Assembly: GCF_034314085.1 (NCBI RefSeq)
Contig: NZ_JAVIWI010000001.1
Coordinates: forward strand, 1,798,001 to 1,862,000
Direction: 5' to 3'
From: Undibacterium sp. 5I1
GTDB taxonomy: Bacteria > Pseudomonadota > Gammaproteobacteria > Burkholderiales > Burkholderiaceae_D
Length of the DNA: 64,000 nt
Position numbers and translations under genes: made by a program
The notes under the pieces: model-generated
What the model saw: the letters and a program-made list of their open reading frames with translations, nothing else
What the model was told of the DNA's origin: nothing
Database searches by the model: none
Shown: one piece after another, positions 54,916 to 63,315 of the stretch
How positions within the stretch are numbered: position 1 is the stretch's first letter
Layout of the letters: each line of letters starts with the position of its first letter

Positions 54916-56214
54916 CGCTTTGTAGCCATCATTCAAAGTACCGAGGAACTTAATCACATCCTCAATCTCGTCTGCCGACAATGCCGGTGCCATACCGCGT
55001 GTGCGGTTATAAGGCACTTCAGTCACGTTGACATTGCCTTGATATTGCGCCGGCAAATCATTGAATTTAGCTACAGAGCCATCAGCTGCGACCGGATACC
55101 ATTCTTCAGGATTAGTATCGCGCCGGACATAAAAGCCAATCGCATCGCGTAAATTTTTAAAGCGGCCATTATGGAAAAATACCTTACGGGTCGCCACATT
55201 GCGCAGCGTCGGCACTTTAAACGCGCCACATAAATCAGCACGGGCAGTCAGATCCTGGCGATCAGGACCGCATAAACCAAGGTCAAAATAGGTAGCATCA
55301 GCATTTGCCGGAATATCCGTATTGCGCGGCACACCAATATTGTCGTAAGTAAAATCTGTGAACAAAGGTGACGAACCGTCAGCCCCCTTGCTACTGATGT
55401 GGCAGGCGGCACAATTGCCTTTGGTGGGATTATTGAATAAGGCCAAGCCACGCAACTCAGCATCCTCAAATTTGACGGTGCCAGCCAAAAATTGATCGTA
55501 CTTAGAATCATAAGGATGAAAATCTTTATCCTCTTTTTGATATTGCTGTAATGCAAATGTGATGCGATCAAACGCCGTATCCGCATCATCCAAAACAGCA
55601 GCACCAAACACTTGCCGGAATTGTTCTGCATAGCTTGCGCGCTTCAGACTTGCCAGCACATCTGCTTTGCTAGCATTCGCCATTTCATGCGCTGCCAACA
55701 GCGGGCGTTGCGCCTGAATTGCCAGCGTCAGCGCCCTGCCATCACGATTAAACCCACCCGTCGGCGTGCCATCTGCGGCGAAGAAAAAAGTCGGCGTCAG
55801 ATTCAGATAACGCAAAGAAGGCGCGGCACGAAAACCCGGCACATCTAAATTTTTCCCGCCTAACTGTACTGACAAATCATTGGTTTGCGCATGAGCATTA
55901 TCAGGATTATGGCAAGACGCGCAGGCTAATTTGCCTGATGCTGACAAGCTGGTATCTCTAAAAATCTTTGCGCCCAATGCTGCTTGCGGGCTCAGGTCTG
56001 CATCTACACTTGAGGAGGCAACGGCACCACTGGCGACAGAAGAATTAGTGCTGCCGCTAGTACCGCCGCCACAAGCGCTGATCATCGTCGCCAGGCAAAG
56101 CGATAAAGTAAGCTTTGAGGTAAATGCTGAAGCCGTAGCGCAGTTGGGTCCGAGAAGTTGAGACATAAACGTTTTCTTCAGCATGTGATGGATGCCAATT
56201 TTTTCTTGCTGCAT
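54907..56214 (-). CDS. Di-haem cytochrome c peroxidase family lipoprotein
   Basis: A 435-residue MauG/CcpA-type protein with two haem c motifs, CASCH and CAACH. A lipoprotein-like signal ends MISACGGG. FRAAPSLRYLNLTPTFFF and KVPTLRNVATRKVFFHNGRF are typical of the family, the latter near the distal methionine/histidine region. The start at 56214 has AAGGAA 13 bases upstream; Met11 and Met17 are alternatives. The product probably faces the periplasm, anchored by lipid. Its closest neighbours are the porin, FMN-binding and ApbE genes on the same strand, so it may pass electrons to or from flavin. First gene behind the Fur-like site. Confidence 0.86.
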   Translation of the reverse strand: MQQEKIGIHHMLKKTFMSQLLGPNCATASAFTSKLTLSLCLATMISACGGGTSGSTNSSVASGAVASSSVDADLSPQAALGAKIFRDTSLSASGKLACASCHNPDNAHAQTNDLSVQLGGKNLDVPGFRAAPSLRYLNLTPTFFFAADGTPTGGFNRDGRALTLAIQAQRPLLAAHEMANASKADVLASLKRASYAEQFRQVFGAAVLDDADTAFDRITFALQQYQKEDKDFHPYDSKYDQFLAGTVKFEDAELRGLALFNNPTKGNCAACHISSKGADGSSPLFTDFTYDNIGVPRNTDIPANADATYFDLGLCGPDRQDLTARADLCGAFKVPTLRNVATRKVFFHNGRFKNLRDAIGFYVRRDTNPEEWYPVAADGSVAKFNDLPAQYQGNVNVTEVPYNRTRGMAPALSADEIEDVIKFLGTLNDGYKATK

Positions 56215-56375
56215 GTTATTTTTATTCCTTCGGGATCAGACTGATGAGAGCACATCGGATTGTTAATGCTGTGCTTTTGTAGTTATTTAGGCACACATCA
56301 AAAATTACTCAATCGCATACAAATCAGCGAAATTTACCTGATTAAAATACCAAATCATTATGAAAATCTACGAAT

Positions 56376-56394
56376 GCAAATGAGAATGATTGTA
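56376..56394. promoter_or_regulatory. Fur-box-like site
   Basis: GCAAATGAGAATGATTGTA matches 13 of 19 positions of the consensus GATAATGATAATCATTATC and keeps the core AATGAGAATGATT. It lies 162 bp upstream of the peroxidase start. It is the only such site noticed in the window. Confidence 0.65.
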
Positions 56395-56555
56395 ATTATA
56401 CTTATCCGATTTGTAGCTAAGCAAGGGAAGTGTAAGTAAATGTAATTTTAAAAAGCCGGAATAAAACAAGGATGGCAATCAGATTGCAGCGGTCGCCGCA
56501 ACATGCACAAGCTCGCACGAGAAATCTGAATATTCTAAAGAACAGCTAAGCATAA

Positions 56556-56643
56556 ATATATACTCCTGTAGTGTATATATTAGATGTCCATATGACTATT
56601 GGTCATTAAGCTATTTTTATAAAAAAATGATGGGAGTATATTT
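56556..56643 (+). repeat. Dispersed structured repeat, copy F
   Basis: Plus strand: ATATATACTCCTGTAGTGTATATATT, summarised as a 5' palindrome. Then comes ATGTCCATATGACTATTGGTCAT (central hairpin with one change) and ATGATGGGAGTATATT. It lies 168 bp downstream of the Acg gene stop and in the same orientation as copy G on its other side. Confidence 0.8.
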
Positions 56644-56810
56644 AAATAGATAGTAATCAGATTTAAATCGACTATAGCAAAAGCATTCTGTAAGGTCTGA
56701 TCGAACCTCGAACAAATTGCCAATCTGATTAAAAGTTAGCTGAATACAAAGTAAGCTCTAGCTCAATAAACATCGGGTCAGCTTGTCAACACGATGCAAA
56801 ATAGAGACGA

Positions 56811-57932
56811 TTACACTCTAACTAGTACCGCACTAACTGGCCTACGTATCGAGTAAGGTAGCAATGAGCCACGGCCAAAACGCACAACCAGATCGGGGCG
56901 CGCATTCCCCAATCCCAACGCAGTGGCAAAGTGCGGCCGAATCGTTCCTACTTCAACTGGTTGATTCAGCATGGCATTACGAATACCCAGTGCGGTCGCT
57001 TGCAGTGCGAACCGTTGATAACAACGACCAACCTCAACCCAATGCGCCGGATCACTGACGTCAGAAAAAAATATTGCCAGGCCAGACGAGTTGCGGATTT
57101 GCCTGATATAGCGCTCATTCTCAGATCGGAGCGTGAAAAACCAATTCATCATTTGGCCCCCTAAGCACTCTGGCATCGCTGGGTTACCAGATGCTGCCGC
57201 ATACAATCCATCGCCAGTCCTATCCGCCTGCTGCGGACTAAAACGAATCCAGCTTTTTAATTCTTTGACGAATGCAGCATTATTCATCTGCGCCGTATTT
57301 CCAGCGACGACATACTCCAGCACTTTCTCTGCCATACGATGCTCAGTAATGAGCATGAGATGAATGCCACCGCCATGATTGCTAGAGCCCGCCAGTTCAA
57401 GCAAACGTAATTCTTCATTGGACAGCGGCCGGTTATCGTAGTCGCCTCGGGTAGATTGACGCACCGGAATGGCTGCCGCAAAGCTGGACGACTGCGCTCG
57501 AGTTGGCTCTAACGAAATAGCAATGGCGCCAGCCCCGACAGAGTCAAAGCGCGGTTCAGCCCAAAGACCATTTGCCAATGCGGCGTGCACCAAGTTCTCA
57601 GCGGCGCAACCTAATGAAATAAACAAATGATGATCATCTGGATCAACGACAGGACAGCGCCGCGTCAAATCCGGCATAATCGAGACCAATTTCGGCTGCA
57701 ACTGAAATTGCCAGCATTGGGTATTATGACTCGATGGCGCCAGAGTCGAGTAACGCACCAGTTCGCGTAGCAGCAAGGAATGGTAGCCGCCATCCCCAAC
57801 TGGCTGATCAGACATCGGCGACCTTAGGTCACGCAAGAGTTGTTCGTGATGGATATCGGAGGAGCACGAGCTCAACACAGGCGAAGCCACTGCAAGAGCG
57901 CTCACATCCCTCAAAAAATCTCTTCGTTTCAT
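56811..57932 (-). CDS. Acg-type FMN-binding nitroreductase-like protein with Tat-like signal
   Basis: The 373-residue protein starts MKRRDFLRDVSALAVASPVLSSC, a twin-arginine signal with a lipobox-like LSSC, so it is probably exported folded and perhaps lipid-anchored. The body has the double nitroreductase fold of the Acg family: APSSHNTQCWQFQL, VRQSTRGDYDNRPLSNEEL and GNARPDLVVRFGRG. Acg proteins may bind or store flavin and lack normal nitroreductase catalysis. A MITE-like element ends 23 bp upstream of the start. An extended frame to 57995 runs into that element and is rejected. Confidence 0.82.
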   Translation of the reverse strand: MKRRDFLRDVSALAVASPVLSSCSSDIHHEQLLRDLRSPMSDQPVGDGGYHSLLLRELVRYSTLAPSSHNTQCWQFQLQPKLVSIMPDLTRRCPVVDPDDHHLFISLGCAAENLVHAALANGLWAEPRFDSVGAGAIAISLEPTRAQSSSFAAAIPVRQSTRGDYDNRPLSNEELRLLELAGSSNHGGGIHLMLITEHRMAEKVLEYVVAGNTAQMNNAAFVKELKSWIRFSPQQADRTGDGLYAAASGNPAMPECLGGQMMNWFFTLRSENERYIRQIRNSSGLAIFFSDVSDPAHWVEVGRCYQRFALQATALGIRNAMLNQPVEVGTIRPHFATALGLGNARPDLVVRFGRGSLLPYSIRRPVSAVLVRV

Positions 57933-57955
57933 GATGTTCGCCTCGACTGAGCTGA

Positions 57956-58198
57956 TTAAACCCAGATTTTCCATTAGACCGCTACTACTTCGCAAAAAAC
58001 GCAGAGGGCATGCGGTGTTCAGCGGGATAGCACGACCGCGATTTGAGTGCGAGCGCTACAGCGACAATTGCACCTTTGGCGAACTGCCTGGCGTTGTTGC
58101 TCCTCCTAGCAAGATGCAGCTTGCGTCGTCGTCGTGTCTAGCCAGTCAGTCTGCCAAAGGCACACTTGTCGCTATTCCAATGAAAAATCTGGGTTAAA
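57956..58198. mobile_element. 243-bp MITE-like element, copy 2
   Basis: It matches copy 1 at 32504-32746 over its whole length with few differences and lies in the same orientation. The ends TTAAACCCAGATTTTCCATT and, reversed, TTTAACCCAGATTTTTCATT are inverted repeats. It occupies the promoter position of the Acg gene. Confidence 0.85.
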
Positions 58199-58908
58199 CT
58201 AAAACGTTCAATCTAGCAGGTGAGGCTTGTTCAGATCGGTGCGACAGCACGCTTAGGCTCGCTTACAAAGATTTAACAATCGTCACTGGATTCGATGAAT
58301 CAATGCGACTATCTTGCTCAGTGCTCAGTACTTGCACTATCACCTGAGGCTAGCGACCTTTCCAGATCGCTTTCCCAATATCCAATAAAACACTCCATGC
58401 TGTGATGCAAAGTTTGTGCTGGACGTGCAGCCGACCTGCAAAACTTTTGTAGTAGCTTTTAGGTGGAGTCTGGGAGGATCGTCTATTCATCGATGATGAA
58501 TCTGCATAATATACTCCCCATGGGTATATTTTACCCGTCCATATAATCATTGGACACCAGGGTATATTTCTTATGTCGTAAGTGGGAGTATATGATTTTA
58601 GTAAGTACTCTAAGATGACTTCGACATAAATCTAAATAACATTTCACCCTCAAGCAAAAGTAGCGACGATGTTATGGGGAACATGTACCCCGCCGGTGTA
58701 GCCAAAGAGTTTTTTGCTTTTAGTACAATATCCAGACTAGATGTCTTTCATCCGAACAAGGAAAAATACAATCTACAGTCGCAATGTCACTCACCAAATG
58801 GGCTCTGTTACCAACGTTGATCGCCCCGCCGACTACATCTCCGGTCTGACATTTTAAATCTGGCCTGACCTAAAAAAATGGCTACTGATATTGCAACAGA
58901 ACTCCAAT
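58199..58908. other. 710-bp intergenic region
   Basis: Between the MITE and the stop of the ABC ATPase gene. It holds repeat copy G at 58508-58593. Short open frames are present, but none has a ribosome site or protein-like composition. No RNA gene was recognised. Some of this may be decayed sequence. Confidence 0.45.
58508..58593 (+). repeat. Dispersed structured repeat, copy G
   Basis: Plus strand: AATATACTCCCCATGGGTAT, then GTCCATATAATCATTGGAC (a clean central hairpin), then AGTGGGAGTATAT. It lies 315 bp downstream of the ABC ATPase stop codon. Confidence 0.8.
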
Positions 58909-60213
58909 TTATTCCTCTTCCAGCTCAGGTAAAATCAAGCGACCAGTACGGTAGTCGTACTCGTATACCTCACCGTAACGGCCCCATTCAATCGCAATCT
59001 CCAGAACGCGCTTGGCTTCGTCGGCTTCTAAAAATTCTGCCAGCAATTCCAAAAAAGGTTCTTCCGGCAAGCTGCCGTTAGGATCGATTTCTAAATTGCC
59101 GCGGATGTTGGCGGCGAGTGGTACGTGGGTTAATAATTGATGTCCGAAGAGTTCTTGCTTTAAGGCCTGATCGGCATCGACATACCGTTGTCCCAATGGC
59201 GTCAGGATAATGTCGCCTTTTTCGATGATGGCCAGACCTAATAAGCCTAGTGCCTCGTAAGTTGGGAATAATTCCTCATCTGACAATTCAGATTCTTCTG
59301 CCAGTTGCGGCAAATCAGCACGACCGTTGAACGGTGCATCGGCCAGTAAATCGAGTACGCCTTCGATCCGGCTGACGTCGGTATCTGGCAAACGGTAGCC
59401 AAGATGCTCTGGGGAAGGACGACCAGAGACGGTTTCAGGTGTATGGCGCATAGTCATAAGGCCATATACCTCGTCAATCAAAGCCCTCACCTCGGCGGAC
59501 TCCACATTGCGTGGACGAGGCAAATCAATTTTGATTTCGCAACGCACGCTGCCGGGGTCGCTGGACAAAATAATGATGCGGTCCGCCATCATCACGGCTT
59601 CTTCAATATTGTGCGAAACAATCAGAATGCCTTTGGTTGGAATACGGCTTTCTTCCCATAGCTCCAGCATGTCGTTACGCAGGGTTTCGCCAGTTAAAAC
59701 GTCTAATGCAGAAAAGGCTTCGTCCATCAACAGTACATCAGGATTCGTCACCAGCGCGCGGGCGATACCTACCCTTTGCTTCATACCGCCAGAAAGTTCG
59801 CGCGGTAAAGCGCCGCCGAAACCAGCCAGACCGATCATCTCTAAAACGGCATCGGCTCGCTCTTCCCGTTCTTTGACCGGAACTCCTTGCGCCTCTAAAC
59901 CCAGCTCGACATTTTGCTGCACGGTTAACCAAGGGAATAGCGCGAATGATTGAAACACCATGGCAACGCCCGCGACCGGACCATAAATCGGTTTGTCGCG
60001 GTAAGCAACCTTGCCTTTGTCAGCGGGGATCAAGCCTGCCATGATGCGCAATAAAGTAGATTTACCAGACCCGGATTTACCCAGCAAGGCGACGATCTCA
60101 CCTTCTTTTAACTGGAAATCAACCTTATCTAAAATCAAGCGGGCAGTACCATCGGCTGCGCGAAAGGATTTGGCTACGGCATTTAAATCGATTAATAATT
60201 TTTGAGTCATCAT
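58909..60213 (-). CDS. Nitrate/sulfonate-type ABC transporter ATPase with AAA-associated C-terminal domain
   Basis: A 434-residue ATPase. The N-terminal ABC domain carries Walker A GKSGSGKSTL, signature LSGGMKQRVGIARAL, Walker B VLLMDEAFSALD and SHNIEEAV. The C-terminal 160 residues (from about 275) form the AAA-associated domain found in a subset of NitT/TauT transporters, with LPQLAEESELSDEELFP. It drives the fused permease encoded 57 bp upstream. No solute-binding protein gene is in the window, so the substrate is unknown. Confidence 0.92.
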   Translation of the reverse strand: MMTQKLLIDLNAVAKSFRAADGTARLILDKVDFQLKEGEIVALLGKSGSGKSTLLRIMAGLIPADKGKVAYRDKPIYGPVAGVAMVFQSFALFPWLTVQQNVELGLEAQGVPVKEREERADAVLEMIGLAGFGGALPRELSGGMKQRVGIARALVTNPDVLLMDEAFSALDVLTGETLRNDMLELWEESRIPTKGILIVSHNIEEAVMMADRIIILSSDPGSVRCEIKIDLPRPRNVESAEVRALIDEVYGLMTMRHTPETVSGRPSPEHLGYRLPDTDVSRIEGVLDLLADAPFNGRADLPQLAEESELSDEELFPTYEALGLLGLAIIEKGDIILTPLGQRYVDADQALKQELFGHQLLTHVPLAANIRGNLEIDPNGSLPEEPFLELLAEFLEADEAKRVLEIAIEWGRYGEVYEYDYRTGRLILPELEEE

Positions 60214-60270
60214 TTATCCTCTTGGCACTGATGTCGCAAGCAGTTTTAAGTGCGAATCAGTGACTAACAT

Positions 60271-62031
60271 CTAGTGGCTGCGATCTTCGGCGAGTAAATA
60301 CAGTTTGCGCCAGAAAAACCGATTCAATACCATGACGAAGACGCACATCACGCCAATCGCTAGCGCATTACGATGGAAATCTCCAGCTTCAGTCATTTGC
60401 TTGATGTAACTACCCAGACCATCAGCAATCAACGTCGTTTTACCCCAGGTGACGTATTCAGCAACGATACTGGCATTCCAAGAGCCGCCGCTGGCCGTAA
60501 TTGCGCCAGTGATGTAGCTAGGGAAAATGGCGGGCAAATACACCCGCTTCCACTTTAGCCAGCCTTTTAAACCTAGATTATCTGCAGCCAGGCGCAACTC
60601 GTTCGGAATCGCAGAAGCACCGGCAACAACATTGAACAAGATGTACCACTGAGTACCAAATACCATCAGAGGGCTGAGCCAGATATTCGGTGTGAGATTA
60701 AAACGAACCATCATAAAAACGACGATAGGGAATAATAAATTCACCGGAAACGCCGCTAAAAATTGCGCCACTGCCTGTACCCGTTGTGAGTATTGCGGGC
60801 GCAAACCTATCCATACTGCAATCGGCACCCAGACCACTGAAGCAAGTCCGATTAATAACATGACTCTGGTTAAAGTGATCAACCCTAGAAAAACGACATG
60901 CGCGACTTCAGCCCAACCAACTTCAGTATGGATGTATACCAGCAAACTAATCGCAGCAATTGCAGAAGCGATGATCAATAAAATATCCCATGCCCGCGAC
61001 CAAAATGGATGCGGCTCACGCACAATTGCCTGTGGCGATGTACCGTCGTAAGTCACACTAAACCAACCAAGAGCGCGACTTAACCAATGCCAAAATCTCT
61101 CGCTCCACTCGCGGAACCAGTGACTGTTACGCATCCAATCCAGCAACCAGGATTGCTGTGCAGATTCGCCCTGGCTTTCTTCAAAACGGAATTTATCTGC
61201 CCATGCCAATAAGGGTCGGAAGAATAGTTGATCGTAGAGCAAAATACCGGTCAACATGGCAGCAATCGCATAGGCAATTGCCATGCCGTTTTTAGATTCA
61301 ATCGCTACCGCAATATAAGAGCCGATACCCGGCAATTTAATATCTTGTCCTGCGACAGAAATCGCCTCGGCAGCAACCAGAAAAAACCAGCCACCCGACA
61401 TCGACATCATCATATTCCACAACAAACCTGGCATTGCAAACGGCAGTTCTAAGCGCCAGAATCGCTGCCAGCTAGACAATCTGAAGATACGTGCGGCTTC
61501 ACTCAATTCTGGCGGCACAGTGCGCACCGATTGATACAGGCTAAAAGTCATATTCCAGGCTTGCGAGGTAAAGATCGCAAAAATCGCTGCGCACTCAACA
61601 CCTAATAAATCGCCCGAAAACAAGGCGATGAACGGAGTGATCGCAATCGCTTGAAAACCTAGAATTGGCAGCGATTGTAAAATATCCAGCATCGGTATCA
61701 TTATTTTTTCTGCTGCTGCATATTTGACGGCAATCGCGACAAAAGCAAAGCTGAATAGCAAAGCAAAAGCCAGGGCCGTAAACATGCGCAAAATAGTACG
61801 CAATAAGTAATACGGCAAATAACTTGGATCCAACGATATGTGTAAAATTTCACCGACCACAAAGGGACGACTCATCTGCATTGCGGCAAAGGCAAATGCA
61901 ACGATCAGTAAAAAAACCAATGGCAACAAAGCCCAATCCCAGCGATTAGGCCCTTTGTTAGGATCGCTTAAGGACCCTTTGATAACGCTCGTGAGTACAG
62001 AGCGTTTTTGCGGATTAAAAAGTTCGAACAA
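60271..62031 (-). CDS. Fused double ABC transporter permease (NitT/TauT type)
   Basis: The 586-residue protein contains two BPD_transp_1 domains in one chain, at about residues 80-275 and 380-575. Each has an EAA-like loop (PELSEAARIFRLSSWQRFWRL; PNELRLAADNLGLKGWLKWK). About twelve membrane helices are visible. The fusion removes the need for a permease dimer. The linker (about 280-350) carries a Trp/Arg-rich segment (LDWMRNSHWFREWSERFWHW). It pairs with the ATPase gene 57 bp downstream. Confidence 0.92.
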   Translation of the reverse strand: MFELFNPQKRSVLTSVIKGSLSDPNKGPNRWDWALLPLVFLLIVAFAFAAMQMSRPFVVGEILHISLDPSYLPYYLLRTILRMFTALAFALLFSFAFVAIAVKYAAAEKIMIPMLDILQSLPILGFQAIAITPFIALFSGDLLGVECAAIFAIFTSQAWNMTFSLYQSVRTVPPELSEAARIFRLSSWQRFWRLELPFAMPGLLWNMMMSMSGGWFFLVAAEAISVAGQDIKLPGIGSYIAVAIESKNGMAIAYAIAAMLTGILLYDQLFFRPLLAWADKFRFEESQGESAQQSWLLDWMRNSHWFREWSERFWHWLSRALGWFSVTYDGTSPQAIVREPHPFWSRAWDILLIIASAIAAISLLVYIHTEVGWAEVAHVVFLGLITLTRVMLLIGLASVVWVPIAVWIGLRPQYSQRVQAVAQFLAAFPVNLLFPIVVFMMVRFNLTPNIWLSPLMVFGTQWYILFNVVAGASAIPNELRLAADNLGLKGWLKWKRVYLPAIFPSYITGAITASGGSWNASIVAEYVTWGKTTLIADGLGSYIKQMTEAGDFHRNALAIGVMCVFVMVLNRFFWRKLYLLAEDRSH

Positions 62032-62168
62032 ACTACCTCCCTGACCAGCTACGCATAGTCATGACTAAAAACAGCACATGCCAGGCAAACTAAGCGACTA
62101 AACTTGGGTATCTGTCAGGCAGAGTACAAGCTTTCGGTGCTAAGCCGCTACGCCCAATTAAGCATGCG

Positions 62169-62192
62169 TTGAGTACGTTGTTAAGTACGTTA
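62169..62192. repeat. Two 12-bp tandem repeats
   Basis: TTGAGTACGTTG and TTAAGTACGTTA differ at two positions and stand head to tail, 137 bp upstream of the ABC permease start. Confidence 0.6.
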
Positions 62193-62480
62193 GTGGGGGT
62201 AAGTAAGGATGTGCAGCATGCAGATGTTGCAGGCTATTTTTGACATCACTACTTGCCATTATCTGGCAAAGTAGCGACAGGAGTTCTGAGGTTACAGTGC
62301 CAAGGTGTGGTCGATATAAGATCGACTACTATAACTATCCACAGAAAAACTCCAATAAGACGAAGCGCGAACTTTACCACGATAGAACAAGGCTTGGCAA
62401 CCCGGTTTTAGCAGTTAATTTACTCCGATAAAGTACCACGGAAGCACGCTTATTTTGCCGCTTGTTTGTTACTACTCAGT

Positions 62481-62502
62481 GACCATACTTTGACCATACT
62501 TT
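62481..62502. repeat. Two exact 11-bp tandem repeats
   Basis: GACCATACTTT occurs twice head to tail, followed by the related stretch AACTCAACTTTGACC. It lies 66 bp after the stop of the ankyrin gene on the minus strand. Confidence 0.7.
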
Positions 62503-62567
62503 AACTCAACTTTGACCGAATTTTTAACGACGTTTTGGTGGAATTAATAAGGCAATCGACCAACAAC

Positions 62568-63314
62568 TCAGTGATGCTTTTTTATATGCTCTTTTAAAAT
62601 TTCAGCAATTTCTTTTTTTTCATATTCCAGCGCAAAATCCAGTGCGGTCATACCGAGTTGATTTTTTACAGTGGCGTCCGCGCCCTCGTCCAATAGCAAA
62701 GTAATTGCTTCTGATTTGCCAGAACGTACCGCCATCATCAACGGCGTAGTTTTATTGGGCGATTCTGTGTCGATGTATGCTGAGTGCTCTAGCAGTAGAG
62801 AGATGATTTCCAGATTGCCTTTTGCGGCCGCATAATGCAACGCAGTCCAGCCGGGCTGGTTAATCTGGGCGTCGGCCGCGATCAGTTTTTTTACTGCCTC
62901 GATATTATTCTCATAGCTGGCGATCATGATTGCGGTATCACCGTTGTTTGCTCTAGCCTCGATTTTTATCTCCGGCTGCGCCATCAGTAGATTAAACACT
63001 TTGTCGGAATGTTCACGCAGAGCGAGCATTAATATAGTCTCGCCTCTGCCTGGCTCTACCGAGTTTGGGTCGATGCCTTTAACTAGCAGGTCTTGAACCA
63101 CTTCAACATAATCAAATTTGACGGCGGTGATCAGATCATCGTAAGACCCTGCATGTGCTGAAGTAGGCAAAAACAGATTGGTAACTAACAGCAGTGTGGA
63201 CAGCATCCAAAGCGATGTCTGCAGCTGGCTAAACACTGGCACTAATCTTAGCTTACCTTCTAAAAAATTCGCTCTTAGCGTAGTTCTCAAGTTGATCCGC
63301 AATTGAGTTTGCAT
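62568..63314 (-). CDS. Exported ankyrin-repeat protein
   Basis: The 248-residue protein has a long N-terminus with a hydrophobic segment (LWMLSTLLLVTNLFLPTSAHA) that acts as a signal peptide. About six ankyrin repeats follow, for example GWTALHYAAAKGNLEIISLLLEH (shown by its core LHYAAAKGN) and TPLMMAVRSGKSEAITLLL. Ankyrin repeats bind other proteins; in the periplasm such proteins can protect partners such as catalases. Stops 1 bp from the TatD gene, so the two share a transcript. Confidence 0.87.
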   Translation of the reverse strand: MQTQLRINLRTTLRANFLEGKLRLVPVFSQLQTSLWMLSTLLLVTNLFLPTSAHAGSYDDLITAVKFDYVEVVQDLLVKGIDPNSVEPGRGETILMLALREHSDKVFNLLMAQPEIKIEARANNGDTAIMIASYENNIEAVKKLIAADAQINQPGWTALHYAAAKGNLEIISLLLEHSAYIDTESPNKTTPLMMAVRSGKSEAITLLLDEGADATVKNQLGMTALDFALEYEKKEIAEILKEHIKKHH

Positions 63315-63315
63315 A

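Larger units (their letters stand above)
56215..56810. other. 596-bp intergenic region between the peroxidase and Acg genes
   Basis: It contains the Fur-like site and repeat copy F. The rest is AT-rich with no gene and no clear terminator for the Acg gene. Confidence 0.5.
62032..62567. other. 536-bp intergenic region upstream of the ABC transporter
   Basis: It holds the transporter promoter. Short tandem repeats occur at 62169-62192 (TTGAGTACGTTG, TTAAGTACGTTA) and 62481-62502 (GACCATACTTT twice). No gene is evident; a 63-residue open frame at 62240 lacks coding signs. Confidence 0.5.

Noticed and set aside
57931..58197. 88-residue open frame across MITE copy 2
   Set aside because: It overlaps the Acg gene start on the other strand and follows the element sequence; no coding signs.
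58199..58507. Small RNA or gene in the large gap
   Set aside because: No promoter-terminator pair, ribosome site or conserved motif could be supported.
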